Shown: piece by piece, positions 29,962-41,323 of the stretch
Layout of the letters: each line of letters opens with the position of its first letter
Position numbering within the stretch: position 1 is the first letter of the stretch
Assembly: GCA_000467715.1 (NCBI GenBank)
Contig: AJFK01000977.1
Location: forward strand, 1-64,000
Length of the DNA stretch: 64,000 nucleotides
Reading direction: 5' to 3'
Origin: Hysterium pulicare CBS 123377
Lineage: Eukaryota > Ascomycota > Dothideomycetes > Hysteriales > Hysteriaceae
The notes under the pieces: generated by a model
What the model saw: only the letters and a program-made list of their open reading frames with translations
Told to the model about the DNA's origin: nothing
Databases searched by the model: none
Program-made: the position numbers and the translations under genes

Positions 29962-30855
29962 CTACGCCACCTGATCCTCATCAGACTCGTAAGCATATAC
30001 AAGGCTGCCGTTAGAATTAAGCGTTAGTGTGCGCCCCCTAAACTCTTTCGTGCTCATCCACTGTGGCTTTTCTTTCGCTTCTTCGTCTTTCTGTTCGTTC
30101 TCCTTCCTGGCTGCTTCCGCATCATATGGAATTGGTGTACGCGGACTTACCGGTGGCTCAGCCAAATCTTTAATCTTCGATGCAGTGGCAAAGTTCCAGC
30201 CACCCCAATCCAACACGATCTCCTTCGGCTCACATATATCGCTGTAGTTCTTTGTCCGTTGTTCCAGCGCCTTAGCACGCCTCTCCAACTCGGACAATCT
30301 CCCGGCCGGCAGTGGCAGAGTATCGAACAGGTCAACTTCGTGCTGAAGAGCCTGGATCTTTGTCTTATCAGAATCAGCCACTCGTTTCCACCGCTTGTAT
30401 TGCGGGTCTCTTGATATGGTTTGCTGCTGGAACGTCGTTATAAGGGAATCTCGAATGCGAACGGAGTCCTGAAGATCTTCGAGTACGGCCTTCAGTTCTC
30501 CAAAGCGGTTAGCGATGGTTGTCGGAGAAGCGGATTTGGCATTCGCTGCCGTATCAAGCCCTGTGGAATCTGGACTCAGGTTCAAGAGCTTTAACTTAAA
30601 ACCCTCGGCACGCTCCTCCCATTCCGCCATTCTACGGGAAGTTGCCCACTCACCTTCCCAGTTGACTTCCCAAGCCAGAGCTTTCAAACCCTTGTCTGTG
30701 GAGCCAGGATGTGATCGAAGCTCTGCTATTAACTTTTTTAGGGATTGGAGGCGACCTGCAAGGATGTAGGAGACAGGAGGAGAGATCATCGGCGAAGAGG
30801 GCTCATAATGCGTAGTAATGAAGGGAAGCCCATTAAGGCCCTCTTTGAGAGGCAT
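29962..30855 (-). CDS. Coiled-coil protein, uncharacterised
   Basis: Single exon, 297 residues, starting at an ATG preceded by an A/C-rich leader. Residues 25-220 are predicted largely helical, with heptad-like spacing (LQSLKKLIAELRSH, ERAEGFKLKLLNL, ELKAVLEDLQDSV, ELERRAKALEQRT). The C-terminal third has a DWGGWNFATASKIKDL segment, then a charged stretch (AARKENEQKDEEAKEK) and a conserved-looking tail (MSTKEFRGRTLTL). No signal peptide or membrane segment. I do not recognise the family. Its length and composition suit a fungal scaffold or cytoskeletal accessory protein, but no function is assigned. Confidence 0.65.
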   Translation of the reverse strand: MPLKEGLNGLPFITTHYEPSSPMISPPVSYILAGRLQSLKKLIAELRSHPGSTDKGLKALAWEVNWEGEWATSRRMAEWEERAEGFKLKLLNLSPDSTGLDTAANAKSASPTTIANRFGELKAVLEDLQDSVRIRDSLITTFQQQTISRDPQYKRWKRVADSDKTKIQALQHEVDLFDTLPLPAGRLSELERRAKALEQRTKNYSDICEPKEIVLDWGGWNFATASKIKDLAEPPVSPRTPIPYDAEAARKENEQKDEEAKEKPQWMSTKEFRGRTLTLNSNGSLVYAYESDEDQVA

Positions 30856-31217
30856 TGTGTTGTTGAAGTTTGGGGTGGGAGTCCGGTCAGTACGATCAAC
30901 GTACGGTTTCGGAAATAACTGACGGAAGATCTGAGGCTATCAGAGACGAATCTGTTAGAGCTTCCGAGTAAGTTTTGACAGTGTCTATAGACAAATTTAT
31001 TCAAGCATCCTAACGCACATTTATAATCCATAGCTATCGTACAATGTGTAGAGACAATGTCATTACCTGACAACCCCGAACTTAAAAAAAGACAAAGCGT
31101 TGTGAATCATTGGGTGTGCCGACCGTTATAAATTGTTACATTGTACTTTTAACTCTCCAAATGATGCTTAGGGCTTGTATCTTCAAGACGGATGGTGGTA
31201 AATCCAATAGGGGTAAG

Positions 31218-31233
31218 GATATCACGTGATATC
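31218..31233. promoter_or_regulatory. Perfect 16-nt palindrome with CACGTG core
   Basis: GATATCACGTGATATC is a complete inverted repeat centred on CACGTG, the E-box bound by bHLH factors such as Cbf1- and Pho4-type proteins. The flanking TCACGTGA is the preferred Cbf1/USF octamer. It lies about 360 bases upstream of the coiled-coil gene start. Whether it is used is unknown. Confidence 0.45.
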
Positions 31234-31776
31234 AGGAATTTTCATTGTATATAAGCACAATGTTCTTTTTAACAGCAACAATTCAAGGAACTAATTTCTC
31301 GTGGGGATGATCCCTAAATTGGTCCCAGTTCTATCATGATTCTTACAGAAATATGAGTACTACTACGTGAGGAAGTGGATATAGCTAAGCTTTTCTAGCC
31401 CACACTTGGCCCTTCGCCGGCGTGATAAAGTCTACAGAATTTAGGAGCACCTTCAGCCTTCCCACAAAATGTCCCACTCCTAACATCTACCTCGGTTCCA
31501 CCCACTTGACCATCAATGAACCTCCAACATCATATGCCCCGAGATTAGATCATAATCCGTAGATGAGCACCTGTTTCCATCGTAACATATCCACTAGTAG
31601 ACTTGACTTAGTCTAGGCTTCAGGAAACTAGTTACATTAACCAATTGACGATTCTTAACAATTCTACAGCCTATAATAGCTCTATTCCCGGCTTTCATTT
31701 ACCGATAGCTCTTCCAGGTACTTGGTGCAGGAGTTGCTGACCCGGCATTAACCTCTCTATGCCAGGCATGCCATGA

Positions 31777-31784
31777 TATAAAAG
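31777..31784 (+). promoter_or_regulatory. TATA-like box before dehydrogenase relic
   Basis: TATAAAAG lies about 140 bases upstream of the relic ATG at 31921, so the relic appears to have kept its core promoter. Confidence 0.35.
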
Positions 31785-31920
31785 CATGGAGATTACGGAA
31801 CCTTAACTGCGGAGGATGTAACCCACTACAGGTAGATAACAGTACTTAATCGCTAACAACCCTTACCTCTCAATATCAGCCTTCAGTATCGTCCTCTGAT
31901 TCAGAAATCTACGAACAATA

Positions 31921-32480
31921 TGTTGGATCAATGGGGATTCTCAACAACAGCCGAGGAGGTTACAACAGCTCTCTCGGACCAAATCAAGGGCAAAACAGGT
32001 ATAATTTAAGGTCCAACCTAAAAAAATCACGCGTAGTGTCATTGATGATAGTTTACTAAACTCTGTAATAGTCCTTATAACAGGCGTCTCGCCAAACAGC
32101 CTCGGTCTCACCTCCGCAATAGCCATATCAGCCCACAACCCCTCCCTCCTCATCCTAGCAACAAGAAGATGAAGAAACGAGGTAAATCCACCCCCGGCTA
32201 GATATTTCGAGGAATACAAGCTTACTCAAATCCAGGTATCCTCGACGAAAACGGCAAGCTCAATCTAAAGAACCCAAATTTCAATTTCAAAAATCACTCT
32301 CAGGGGTCATCTACGACTGTCAGAGCGGCTTTCGATCCCTCTATCGCGGAGAAGAGTGGATCTTACATGCAAGATTGTCAGGTCGACGAAACAGTGCAAG
32401 AGTATGCGACGAGCAAGGTGAGCGCGGAGAAGTTGTGGAAATTGAGTGAAGAGCTAGTGAATCAGAAGTTTGAGTATTAA
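31921..32480 (+). pseudogene. Internally deleted short-chain dehydrogenase relic
   Basis: The 5' end encodes MLDQWGFSTTAEEVTTALSD, then after a likely intron (GTATAA to AATAG) VLITGVSPNSLGLTSAIAIS and LLILATRR. This is the start of a fungal SDR of the type that begins with a TTGxEV...KGKTVLITG leader. The frame then stops. From 32238 to 32480 a frame reads GILDENGKLN...FDPSIAEKSGSYMQDCQV and ends KLWKLSEELVNQKFEY, which matches the C-terminal 75 or so residues of the same enzyme type. The roughly 200 central residues, including NNAG and YxxxK, are absent. The gene has lost its catalytic core by a large internal deletion. Confidence 0.7.
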
Positions 32481-32939
32481 GGGAACTTCCGTCTTGTTGA
32501 GCACCAGAACAAGTTGATATAGGAAAATCCGATTACTTTCGACAACGTGCAAATTTAATGGCAAGAGATCAATGTCAACATCGATTTGTCAAGAAGTCCT
32601 CTCGCGATAATGAGAGCATTTCAAGCTCATGTTACGCCATGACAAGAAACCTTTTGATTCAGTAGGACATCACATTGCACAAACCACATCATGATTGCGC
32701 ATTTAATGCATGGATCGAGACTAGAAACTCATTCAATTCGTTTAAATAAAGACACGCACTCTCAGCGCGCTTTCCCTGACCAGATCCCCTTTTGGGAGCT
32801 TTCGACGTACGCTAACTTCTATTGCAAACCGTCCATAGAGCCGAGGCACTGAAGTCTAATCTTTGAGTTCATTTAATTTAATATGTTTTATGTGTTACTT
32901 CCGGCCTTCGTGTGGTTTCTCACCCCCAGCCGCCGAAAT
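32481..32939. other. Gene-free interval relic / Cys-rich gene
   Basis: About 460 bases, 3' region of the Cys-rich gene (minus) and of the relic. Nothing further seen. Confidence 0.5.
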
Positions 32940-34682
32940 TTAGCTCGAATCTAACTTATCCTTAGCCGAGTTCTCCTCGATAATCGCATGCTGGGATCTA
33001 ACACGGGTAGGGGGACTGTAATAAGCCACTGCGGCGACTGGTACACTCGATCCAGGATGTACTGCAATAGCTTGGACATTTCTATCCTTTGGAACATCAG
33101 TTGGATCCGATGGTCCAGATAAGGCAGTCTCACTTGAGATGATCTCAAAGGGTGGTTCGACTACTCCATGCCGCCGAGTCTTGTGATGATAGTTCGCGTA
33201 TGAAGGAGCGGACGGTCTACGACGGTTATTCATACTGACTGCGGAGGCTTGAAGGGGCGTTCTAAAACTAGAAGGAGTTGCGAGACCGCTTGTGGATGAG
33301 TTGTTTTCCTGGAATGGGAAGGGAGGGATCTCGCAGTAAGGCCTTGAAGGGCGAGGCGCCTCACGGCGGGAAATCTGAGAGCCGAATTTCTCAGATGCGT
33401 CATTGAAGGAGAGCGAAGGAGATGTAAAATCCTCGGGGCTAGATGGAAGCGTCTGGGAGTGAAATGTCTCAGAGTCAGTCTTAGTGTTCGGAGACACCGG
33501 CATAAAGCTCCAACGATGCCTATCCGGAATGTTCTGCGAAGCGCCGAAAGGTATAGTTCTAGCCGATACGGGGGGAAGCTGTGCATTCTGATTTGACTGT
33601 GACCGTGAATGAAGACGAACTGCGTTAGCTCTACGCAGCCTAAACGTAGCTGATTTCTTCACCTCCAGAATCGAAGGTTCTTGTGAGGGGCTATTTGTGA
33701 ACACAATATTATCCGTAGGACGGAATGAACCAGATACTGCTGGTTGGGTGGAGATGTCAGCAGCTTCTGCAACACGAATACACCACGCCTCGAGTTCTTG
33801 GGACATACCTAGCTGGTTTGCCTCATCGCTTATCCACGTGGGATCCCATCTGTGTTCCGTTGCGAGAGTCCTAGCTAGAGTCGGACTTAGCTGTCCACAG
33901 GCCGTACAAACAGACTCCAATGTAGACTTGTACTCCTCGTAAATGTTTTCGGGGATCACTATGCAGTTGGAGCACTTATAATTGTCCTTAGGGCTAATAC
34001 TTGCGGTCTCGGATAAGTACGAAGGGGCGGTCGCTGGTTGGATCGGGATAGAACCACCGCGTTCCTCCTTTTTGGATGTCTCTAGCGCATTAATACGTTG
34101 TGGAATGAACCGATGACAAGTCGAGCAAATATCCACACAAGATGATAGTCCATTTTGACTGTCATTAAATGGCTGCTTACAATCAGGACATGTCGATGCA
34201 ACCTCAACAAACAGCTGCGATTTCCTGGGACGTTGCTCAAAGGCATTTTTTGTTGTGTCAGGCTGAATCACAGCCTGCTTCAAACAAGACGTTGCCCTCA
34301 ATGCAGTCGATCCAGTGGTGCTATCCGGTATCGCTGCCCTTAAGGAGTTTGAGCGAGGTCTAGCCACCAGAGGCTCTTCGTGACGCCGCTGAGATGGTAG
34401 AAGATCGCGATCTGACGCATGCCAGCGCGCAAAAGTAGGACGTGGAGAATCTGGGCAACGTACCGGAATCAAGGGCATTGATCGAATAGAGGCAGAGCTT
34501 CCTGGCCGTGCAGGACGATCACCACGAGGATGGCGGGCAGTCGCCAGATTACGTCCCCAGATGGCATTGAGTTGCGATACCGGGGGAATTCGCCCTCCTT
34601 CAGGAGTACGGGTAAAGTGCTCTGCCGAATTTTGGCGCAGATTATATTCCGGATGGCACGATCTTCCAGGGTCTTTTCTCAT
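32940..34682 (-). CDS. Disordered protein with two CxxC-CxxC zinc-like modules
   Basis: Single exon, 580 residues from an in-frame ATG. The first 150 and last 250 residues are low-complexity (Ser/Pro/Arg-rich). Between roughly residues 160 and 275 are two Cys-paired segments: CPDC followed by CVDICSTC, and CSNC followed about 30 residues later by CTAC. The spacing suggests one or two zinc-binding knuckles. Just downstream is a helical patch (EHRWDPTWISDEANQLGMSQELEAWCIRVAEAAD). No membrane segment or signal peptide. I do not recognise a named family. It may be a fungal-specific regulatory or scaffold protein, but no function is assigned. Confidence 0.65.
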   Translation of the reverse strand: MRKDPGRSCHPEYNLRQNSAEHFTRTPEGGRIPPVSQLNAIWGRNLATARHPRGDRPARPGSSASIRSMPLIPVRCPDSPRPTFARWHASDRDLLPSQRRHEEPLVARPRSNSLRAAIPDSTTGSTALRATSCLKQAVIQPDTTKNAFEQRPRKSQLFVEVASTCPDCKQPFNDSQNGLSSCVDICSTCHRFIPQRINALETSKKEERGGSIPIQPATAPSYLSETASISPKDNYKCSNCIVIPENIYEEYKSTLESVCTACGQLSPTLARTLATEHRWDPTWISDEANQLGMSQELEAWCIRVAEAADISTQPAVSGSFRPTDNIVFTNSPSQEPSILEVKKSATFRLRRANAVRLHSRSQSNQNAQLPPVSARTIPFGASQNIPDRHRWSFMPVSPNTKTDSETFHSQTLPSSPEDFTSPSLSFNDASEKFGSQISRREAPRPSRPYCEIPPFPFQENNSSTSGLATPSSFRTPLQASAVSMNNRRRPSAPSYANYHHKTRRHGVVEPPFEIISSETALSGPSDPTDVPKDRNVQAIAVHPGSSVPVAAVAYYSPPTRVRSQHAIIEENSAKDKLDSS

Positions 34683-35244
34683 CGGTGCAATTAATTCGTG
34701 TTTTAGAAATTCGACCAGCGAAGCTGTAAGATGAAAGTAAATGTATTTTTCTAGTAGTAAGGAGCGAAAAAGACAAGATAATTGTTAGAAGCGTACAAGT
34801 TCTTGGTCGGTGCAGCCTATTTATCGATCCCGGTTGCGTACTCTGAAATCGCAGAGTATCTATGTACAATGAACAAAGGAGTTATACAGCTCCAACGAAG
34901 TCCAGGTGACCCGAGCAAACTGAACGTTGGTGCGAAGCACAAAGAATGTGAACAATGCATTGTTTAGTAATAGTCGTGGAAGTAGACCACGGCAGTTCTT
35001 TGAGTAGGCATCGAACCTTGATATCGAGAAGAAAAAGCTCGTGCAATGCTGTTTCCGGAATTTGTTCCCCAGACAGAGTTGAATTGATCAAGTCGGGATA
35101 ATCTAGTAGATGGGACCGCTAGTCTTTTGGGACTGCATTTTGCCTCCGCTCCTATACTCCAGATATATGTAGCCAGACAGTACGGGAACGATGATTTAGC
35201 TCAATCAAGGCCTTGAAAAATACTTACCATTGGTAGGAGGGCAT
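34683..35244. other. Gene-free interval Cys-rich gene / cyclin
   Basis: About 560 bases with the promoter of the Cys-rich gene and the 3' region of the cyclin gene, both minus strand. No element recognised. Confidence 0.5.
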
Positions 35245-36185
35245 TCACCCAGTACCGTTCAGCATCTTCCTCTTTTCGATCTCTGATTCCACTTCATCTA
35301 CTGTCATAGGCACTTGTCTCCTACCCCATTTCGCCTTCTCTTCTACTGCATACCTCTCCACACTCATTAATGCCACAACTAAAAATCCAAGCTCTTCTCT
35401 ATCTGTATCAAACACCTCCCACCATTCGTTATCTGGAAGCTTGAACCCTACTTCCTTTGCCGCCAAGTAAATCGCTGCGATTGCTAGACTTGGCGGCTGG
35501 TGTGTCAAATATAAAAGTTGCGGGCTTAGCAAAGCAGAGTTCAGATGTGTGAAAGCTCGTTTTGCCAGCTGCGAGGCGTGAGGTTGGCTGAAAACGTCCA
35601 GGGTTTGGAGATAGGTAATACATAGAGTATACGGTAAGGCGACGTGTAATTGGAATCCTAGTACGCGTAAAATCTGTGACTCCGCCTTCAACAAAAGCAC
35701 TCGCCGGCTCTGATATATTCCCTCCGTGATATAGTATGTTTCCGCGTCATTGGATTTCGTTTTGTTCGAGTCAAGGAAGGTGTGGCTTAGTGAATCAAGG
35801 TAGGCAAAGACGTTGATAATGCTACGAGGCGACTTTGGATATGCTGAGAGCTTTGCCATTAAGTATAAAGAGCTGGCTGACACTTGCTTTGGCCAAAGTT
35901 AGCCTTATTCATGTGTGCAACAACGCAACGTGTGGTACATACCTCTGCTCCATACTCAGCCAAGCTTCCGCCCTCTGGGCCTAGCCAAAACCGAGCGAAG
36001 ACAACAATTGCCTGGGCAATGATCTCTTGAGGTAGCCGAAGGAGAATTCCGGCAGCCTGTGTAAGCTTTGCGCCTGCGAAGCGAATTGAGTCCTCGAGGT
36101 CTGCGGGTACTCCGTCGAGCTGAGATCCAGAGGAAGAGAGCTGCTCAACGGTTGCCAAGGGGTTTGCCAATTGCGACGGCTCCAT
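35245..36185 (-). CDS. L-type cyclin (cyclin-box protein)
   Basis: Exons 36185-35943 and 35886-35245; 294 residues. The phase-0 intron runs from GTATGT to GCCAAAG; this acceptor is chosen because it gives EQVSASSLYLMAKLSA, the expected cyclin-box sequence. Residues 8-75 (NPLATVEQL, SQLDGVPADLEDSIRFAGAKLT in part, LLRLPQEIIAQAIVVFARFW) and the following PRSIINVFAYL segment are diagnostic of fungal L-type cyclins. A second cyclin fold (residues 150-260) follows. Such cyclins partner a CDK acting on the RNA polymerase II C-terminal domain and on splicing factors, so the expected location is the nucleus. The specific CDK partner cannot be told from sequence. Confidence 0.83.
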
Positions 36186-36384
36186 CGTAATGGACGTGTG
36201 GTTGTTGCTAGGTGACGTCCAGTCACGGTCGTGATGTCTTCGAGATTTGAAGTTCTTGGCATTGTGCTCGGGCCTCCATGAATGATTACTAAGTACATGG
36301 TACTTCTGACTGTTAAATTACTGATGCGATAATTACTAGATATAAAAGCTACTTGCTGAAACTACTTAACCACCAACATAACCA

Positions 36385-38020
36385 TCATTTTTCTGAGTCA
36401 AAAGTGACTCTCACCCCTTTAGAATCTAGCCTCGCAAACGGATTGAAGAAATCATGGGCGATGTCCACGTCACTTCGATCCGTGTCAAACAATTCCATAC
36501 TAAATCTACGGAATAGTGTGGCCAGAGTAAAGACTATTTCCGTACGTGCTAGCTCCTTGCCTAAGCATATCCGCGATCCTTTGGTAAAATTGACCAAGTA
36601 TTTTGTGAGATGGTCGGCTCCAGGTTCAAGCCATCTCTCTGGCTTAAACTGGTTAGGTTCAGGGAATAACTCAGGGTTCAGATGCTGTAGCCAGGATGAC
36701 ATCGCCATTGGAGTCCCTGCTGGGATGATCCAGTCTTGGAATCGCAGGTCTTCCTCGGGCGCCACACGAGTAATCCGCGCAATAACCCCGTGTGTAATCC
36801 TAAAGTTTTCGTTGATGACTGCATTAAAATAGGGTAGACGGTCGAGATCGTAATAGGACGGAATGATAGATGAGTCTGGGATAGCTTGCTCTAGCTCCGC
36901 CTCCAGCTTCTTGAGGACTTCTGCGTTCGCAAGTATGTGGTATGTTGCGGCCTTCAAGTAATGGGCAGTGGTGATTGACCCAGCAGCGACAATGGTTTGA
37001 CCCTCCCCAAGCAAACGCAGAGGCGTTTTCTCTGAAGCAGGAAGATCGCTAGCTAAGAGACCATGGAAAATGGTCCCCTCTGCCGGGCGTTTATTTCCTT
37101 CTTTTGTAACTTCGTCCACCTTATCTTGAATGCCCTAGAGAGGTTTGTCAACTTGGCATCATGAATAACATAATGAATGACTCCTCACATACCGCTTGGA
37201 AGATTACAAATTGGTACACTGAAGGATTCAATTTTAGTAATAAAGGGAGCGGTATCTTTTTCATCAGCTTTGTGAGCCAGCTCATCTGCTTATGCAGAAG
37301 AGACGTCTCGGACGCGGAACGCATGAGCTGAAGCCAAATGGGCTTGAAGTCTGGTGACGCCAAATAACCGTAGGACATCCCAAAGGCATATTGCGTAATA
37401 ATATCAGTGGTCAAGCATACATACGCATCTTCCATGCTTACGGGTTGTCCTGACTCCTGAAACTCTCTGAACCTAGAACAAAGAAAGTCGATTTTGTTTC
37501 TGATAACAGGTTCGAAACGTGTAATAGCTTGCTTGGAAAAGTAAGGGTTGAGCGGAGCGCGACGACGACGGTGTAATTCGTGAGGAACTGTTGATATCAT
37601 TGAGTTTGGGATGTCGAACATATCTGCTGACCAAGGGTACTTTTCACGCTTTCTGGAGGAGCCGGTAAAGATTTCATCGTAAAAATCTGGATCGTTGATA
37701 TGCACCTCATATGGATTGATCCTGACAATTGGGCCTGCCGTGGTAAGTCAAGGTAAAGCGGTATTAACCTGACAAGCTACAGTACCATAGACTTCATGCA
37801 TTCTTCGTATTTCCCACGCAAATCTCCCCCTCTTAATTACATCGTAGTAAAACTCGTACCATAGAGTGAGCGCAGCTAACTTGGGCCCCGGGAATCTAGC
37901 TAGGGGGCAGAGGTAGAGGCGATACACCGCAAGGCCGATAATATAGAGTATAATTAGAACTAAAGCGCCTAACAGAGCTTGAGAAAATGAGATGTGCTGA
38001 ACATAATGTGTAATTGCCAT
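36385..38020 (-). CDS. Cytochrome P450 monooxygenase
   Basis: Exons 38020-37786, 37734-37193 and 37134-36385; 508 residues. Introns GTACTG to CACGGCAG (phase 1) and GTATGT to CTCTAG (phase 0). The N-terminal membrane anchor is residues 14-34, followed by the Pro-rich hinge [10 protein letters not shown]. The oxygen-binding I-helix AGSITT is at residues 310-315, the ExxR pair is Glu368/Arg371, PERW follows, and the heme loop [10 protein letters not shown] has its Cys ligand at 449. All landmarks are intact, so it should be an active ER-bound enzyme. The sequence style resembles fungal CYPs of the trichodiene oxygenase/benzoate hydroxylase type, but the substrate cannot be assigned. No polyketide, peptide or terpene synthase lies in the window. 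Confidence 0.88.
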
Positions 38021-39069
38021 AACGGAGTAGGTTCGTGGCGTACTGATCGCCTTGGTTATGATGTAGAAGACAATACTTTGGATTATCGAGAGAGATGGCA
38101 GCTTCGCAGCTGGAGGGTATATATGCGGGGTTACCAGTTCTCTTACCCTCCTTCCGTATGCAGAGCCGTATCCAGCCTCCTGCAGAAGCATGCAGATGCA
38201 GCCAAGCCATATTCTGTACTCTCGGTAGTTGCAGCGAATCACGGAACAAACTGACAACCAAGTGGCTGAGGCTAGAACAGCAACATCCTTTCCTAATGAA
38301 TTGCTTTTAGAGCTGAACGAGGTTAACAGATTGATAGAGCGGGATAACTACGCTAGTTAAATATAGTAACTCTATTAGAAGATACAAGATTTAAGAAAGC
38401 ATTCGAAACCTAGTCAACGTCACTGGAGCTATCATTGCATGTAAATTACTATTAACACTGGAACGAAAGCTACCAGACGAGTTGGCGGATAAGTCTGAAG
38501 TCATAAGTAGGACCCATAAGAGTGGAATGAGATCATCCAATACCATTTTGAAGTTTGCCTCTGCTCGACGGTAGCTTGCGCAATCCTAAGAAGTTGAGTG
38601 ATCCAGATACTTTCGGAACTACCTCGAGAACTCAGACACCTCTCATTGCGGACCGTCGAGCCATAACAAAGCTTGGCACACGCGGAGCGTTAGTAATGGT
38701 ATGAAGCTGAACTTGGTATTTGAGTCATCGTAGTCGATATTGGGTGGGGACCATTCTTATGGAAGAAAACTGCATGGTCTAGAGGTATGTATATAGCCTG
38801 GACGATTTGCTATCCACAAAAGAGTGGGTTAACAGCTAGAGATGCTGCAGTGAAGTATATCAAGATGAAGTGAAAACTACCACGGGTGACATCCATTAGC
38901 TTGTTGATTCAGCTTTCCCTTTGGCCTTTGAAGTTTCCAGGAGTCTCTGGCCCGAAATGTAGCTGTGGATCCCCCGACCGCATGTCCAGTTGCTCTCATA
39001 CCCTCTTCCTTTCATGACGCTTTATTTTCAAAGCTATCTCCGCCGCCTCAATCTGTCCCATAGTCCCCT
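38021..39069. other. Gene-free interval P450 / F-box gene
   Basis: About 1.05 kb with the P450 promoter and the F-box gene 3' region. AT-rich from 38300 to 38460. No gene, RNA or repeat recognised. Confidence 0.5.
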
Positions 39070-40262
39070 TTATTGCATAGATGACTCGGAGTCAATCGTC
39101 TCGTCAACGACATCACTGCCCCTCAAATCTTCGAAGTGCGAATAGATGCGACGCAACACTCCGCCCTTGGCCCATGCTTGCCCGCCATAATCTCCATCCA
39201 CCTTCTGCTTCTTTGTGAGTCCCCATTGTATGTTCTGAATAGAACATGGAAGCGCAGCAATGAGATCTCTCATAAACCTCCGATACTTTGACGTCGTGCG
39301 CCATCGTTCATTGAAGTTAGCCGCTACTCCGTTATGATAAAGCCCAACGAAGGTAATGCAGATTTGAAGGTTGGTCAGAGCGGTCAATTCGCGAAAGATA
39401 GACCAGCCGTAGTCATCGTTGGGATCAATATTCAGAGTTTGTGCAGAAATCTGGACCTCGAGACGTAACTTTTTGATCAGGGAGAAATCCCAACCCAAGA
39501 CAAAGAGTTCCCCTATGTACATTTCGTTGGCAGAAACCATGATCGCGAAGTCGTTCTGCTTGTAAAGCACATTCTCCGCCTCCTCGTGAATTTTTTTAGA
39601 GGTCCGCAGGAAGTCGACAGCGAGCAACGGCTCTTGAGGCCTTAACTCTTGAGCTACTCTGCCAAGTGTGGCTTTCGAGTCATTCATGAAGCCATGCTCA
39701 TATTTGTGCGTGTTCGAGTGGATTCCCGTTCCGTTTAGGAAAGGTGTCCTAAGAGCTGGCCTTGGACGCACATGGGAACGCACTTGATCTTGCTCTGCCC
39801 TGCATGCTTTTCTCCGCAGGATATCATTCGCGTGCAGAGTACGATCATTCGGATCTCGGTTGTTCGTAAGAAGGATTTCATAGATCATGTTGCGTAGTTC
39901 TGGTGGTAGTTTCAGAAAGGGGAACGGTGGTTTTTTCGCTTCAGCTTCGGCTTCGGCTCTAAGTTTTTCTTCTTTCATTATACGTTTCTCTTCAAGCTTT
40001 CGTCGCTTAACCTCCGCGTTTTGCTCGTCGTCTTCGAGCTTGCGCTTCCTTGCTGAATCGGATCAGATTCTGCTATGTATATCTCAAAGGAGGATTCTTA
40101 CTTGACGTTTCGGGCTATTAAACGGGCTTCACGGGCCTCGATATCAGCTGCCTTTCGCTTTCTGCTATCGCGGCCCATGGTTGCTAGACTATTTAGCAAA
40201 TCGGAAGGCTCGTGAGACGTCGCCGCTCGTAACGGTGCTCCTTTTTTAGAGCGGAGAGCCAT
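39070..40262 (-). CDS. F-box / 2EXR-like protein
   Basis: Exons 40262-40102 and 40048-39070; 379 residues. The phase-2 intron runs from GTAAGA to CAGCAAG; the acceptor four bases further than the first CAG is used because the nearer one leads to a stop. The first 95 residues are highly charged (KKRKLEDDE, KRRKLEEKR, EKLRAEAEAEAKK), probably helical and nuclear-targeting. Near residue 100 begins FPFLKLPPELRNMIYEILL, the LPxELRNxIY signature of fungal F-box/2EXR proteins. The remainder holds the usual family pattern (LLAVDFLRTSKKIHEEAENVLYKQN in part, LRLEVQI). These proteins are often substrate adaptors or of unknown role; the substrate is not predictable. Confidence 0.78.
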
Positions 40263-41323
40263 GGTAAAAATCTCGAGAAGGGATGTTAAAGTAGTTAAAC
40301 TGGTATAATAAGTGGATGGACTGGTTGTGGTGTACCCGGTTCAGGTGGTGGGAGCTGGACTATGTTGATAGCAACGACACTAGAGGTCGATAAGTTTTTA
40401 TATAGGCATAAGGTGCCTTTCCCATAAAAGCGTGATTCATCGGTAAGTAATCCAAGCGTCTAAGAGTCACTTAAATCACAGCGAATTGATTGATTCTGCG
40501 GGTGACAGTTATCCTTGCGAGGATAGAACGAACTACATTCACCCTTGGCATATACCGGTTGGAAAGTTCTGAAGCATATTTAACGAATTAGCAAAAGACT
40601 GTTATACTGACAAGTGAGTCATCTTACCTCCGGAGACGACATCAGTCGACTTATATCGTTTCTCCTGCCTAAGATTTGCCGACAAACAATTGCCTCTGCG
40701 ACCTAAAGCAAACTTTATTCCCAGAACTGTTATATTTGCTTTACTTATTTACTTCTGCACGAGCAGTTGTCCACGATCCATCCCAAACCTCATATGCCAC
40801 CGCTATATTAAGACATGAGACGCATCCAAACGAGGGTAGCGTGCCGAGTAGACCAAGAAGGGGAAATGCAATAATGTGTACATCTTTCATATTTTCCTAT
40901 TGAATAGAAAGAGTCAAGCCCAAGTCCGTATACGGAAGGGGTAATGATATATCCAAATAGACATAAAAAAGTATCTCAATCCGAACATGTATACTAATAC
41001 CGCTCTGCGGCGGTTCAAACTGAATACCACCATATTGAAGTGATCATGAAAAACCTGTCTTTCATTCATGACAAATGAAACCAACAGTGACCCGAAACCA
41101 AATGGGAGATAACACCGATCGTGCTTAAAAGTCGAACCTAGAGTTTGCTTGAACCCACCATGAACGAAGATATAATACTGGCAACACCAAGAACACCGGT
41201 ATCCATGTAGACCATGCCGTACATACAGTTCTTCTCGTCAAACCCAATTCCTTAAACCAATCCAAAATCCTTTTTGGCCCGAGAATTGCGCCCATAATCG
41301 GTAACCTAAGTCAAACATTATAC
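40263..41323. other. Gene-free interval F-box gene / membrane protein
   Basis: About 1.06 kb covering the F-box gene promoter and the 3' region of the membrane protein gene. No additional element recognised. Confidence 0.5.

Larger units (their letters stand above)
30856..31920. other. Gene-free interval with 16-nt E-box palindrome
   Basis: About 1.07 kb, AT-rich. It contains the palindrome at 31218-31233, TATATAAGC about 15 bases after it, and the TATA-like box before the dehydrogenase relic. No coding region supported. Confidence 0.5.

Noticed and set aside
38775-38850. Possible tRNA A-box (GCATGGTCTAGAGGTATG)
   Set aside because: No anticodon arm, B-box or acceptor stem pairing could be found downstream.
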